This document shows, in pieces, positions 62,842 through 64,000 of a stretch of DNA of 64,000 bases. Position 1 is the first letter of the stretch; each line of letters opens with the position of its first letter. Source of the DNA: Paraspadella gotoi (taxonomy: Eukaryota; Chaetognatha); contig CM119270.1 in the NCBI GenBank assembly GCA_051294375.1, positions 8,111,063 through 8,175,062 on the forward strand, read 5' to 3'. The notes beneath the pieces were generated by a model. It did no database searches, was not told the origin of the DNA, and saw only the letters and a list, made by a program, of their open reading frames with translations. Made by a program: the position numbers and the translations under genes.

Positions 62842-63505
62842 TTATTTATTTACGTTTTCCGGTTGGTCGGTCGGTCTGTCTGGCTGTTTGTTAGTCCTTC
62901 GGTCTGGCATCCTACCTGTCTGTCTTTCCGTCGGTCGATCGGTCTATTCGTCAATCAGTCCAAGTTACGTTTTAAATTCCGCACCAGCTTGTTTCATACT
63001 TATGGAGTCGGGTGACCACGCACAAAGGTGATCACATGACCAGAGAGCCAATGCGGCTTTTTACTTCTAAAACTTAATTATTTTAGGTAATACTTTACAA
63101 TCAAGTGTCAAACCAGTAGATTCTGGCTGTGAATATAATTCAGACTTGTGTAGTCACGTGATCATCTAGAGAAATGCAAGCACATAAAAAAGTAACTGCG
63201 ACGGAACACCTTTAACTTTTTTTGGTTTTTTTGTTTTTTGTTTTTATCGTTTTCACTTATTTTTTTGTCGTCATTTCTTTTTGTCGTCGTCTTCGTCCTC
63301 ATTCATCTTCGTCTCCGTTTTCTTCTTCTTGAAGAAAAAAATCACCGGAAGTCAAAACTGGAGACGAGAAATGACGCGACTTTCGGGGAACTTTTTTTCT
63401 TTTTTTTTCTTCTTTTTTTTTCTTTTTTTGGTTTTGAGAAGAACTAAACAAAAGAACTCTTTAGTTGTTCCTGTCTACCGTCTATGGAAATTGCGCAAAA
63501 ATAAT

Positions 63506-63544
63506 TTCCTCCTCTCTTTCTCTCTTTCTCTCTTTCTCTCTCTC

Positions 63545-63611
<67 letters not shown>
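63506..63611. repeat. (CT)n microsatellite
   Basis: CT array; GA-rich sequence follows at 63,716-63,830 and to the window end. Confidence 0.9.
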
Positions 63612-63613
<2 letters not shown>

Positions 63614-64000
63614 CTCTCAGAAATCCGAGATAAAGCGCCGGCGTCGGTGGACGCGCGCAGCGTCCTACTTAATGTAATACCCCGAAATGAAGGCTCGCCT
63701 TGGACCCGAGCCCAGAGAGAGAGAGAGAGAGGTGAGGGGAGCGAGGAAGAGAGAAAGAGGAAGGGAAAGACAAAGAGGGAGACGGAGAGCTCGAGAGAGA
63801 GAGAGAGAGAGAGACAGATGAGTGAAAGGGGGAGAGACAGGCTATATGAAGGCAGGGATACTTCGAGGATAAAAAGAAAAATGAAGCTGAGAAAGAAGGA
63901 GATACGAAAAGAAGAGAAAATGTAAATTTGGGAGGAAAGAGGGAGGGAGGCAGGGAAAGAGAGAGAGGGACACACGGAGAGACAAATAAAGAGAGAGAGA

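Overview
The window looks like non-coding DNA from an animal nuclear genome. The evidence is spliceosomal GT/AG introns in the one convincing gene, eukaryotic transposon remnants, CpG-rich patches, and a very high load of (GA)n/(CT)n microsatellites plus AAAT, GAAA, TTTC, TTTTC, TTG and GAC repeats. Such microsatellite loads are seen in some crustaceans and other invertebrates, but the species cannot be fixed from this sequence. Nothing bacterial or phage-like was seen. Most open frames here are Ser/Leu, Arg/Glu or Phe/Ser repeats read from simple sequence, and these are not reported as genes.

Layout. 1-5,350: single-copy sequence with coding-looking but broken frames (about 480-2,160 and 2,571-3,560), a GC-rich minisatellite and purine tracts. 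5,468-8,345: a direct duplication of about 1.25 kb. 8,350-21,178: a giant inverted repeat with arms of about 6.3 kb and a (CT)n centre holding a 25-N gap. 15,466-33,375: two head-to-tail copies (B, C) of a unit of about 8.95 kb, of which the right inverted arm is a part. 33,376-44,180: mostly single-copy DNA with an LTR-retrotransposon end and its primer-binding site, a 46-bp minisatellite, a CpG-rich patch, a perfect 39-bp palindrome and a complete non-autonomous hAT transposon (1,316 bp, exact 8-bp target duplication). The hAT carries an inner foldback with a hammerhead-ribozyme-like core. 44,181-64,000: two head-to-tail copies (D, E) of a unit of about 9.2 kb. E carries a 2.4-kb insertion absent from D.

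The best gene is a four-exon, minus-strand gene (53,930 to 52,783) for a predicted 222-residue, four-pass membrane protein with a PPSY motif in its tail. Its introns span the D/E junction. Its first two exons recur in D at 44,269-44,691 with frameshifting single-base indels.

The repeat copies differ by many one-base indels, gaps are repeatedly exactly 25 N, and repeat boundaries fall at simple repeats or gaps. This suggests that much of the duplication comes from unpolished long-read gap filling or from two haplotypes laid end to end. However, D and E also differ by clean structural changes (2.4 kb, about 90 nt and 40 nt) that are not read errors, so they probably are real alleles or paralogues.
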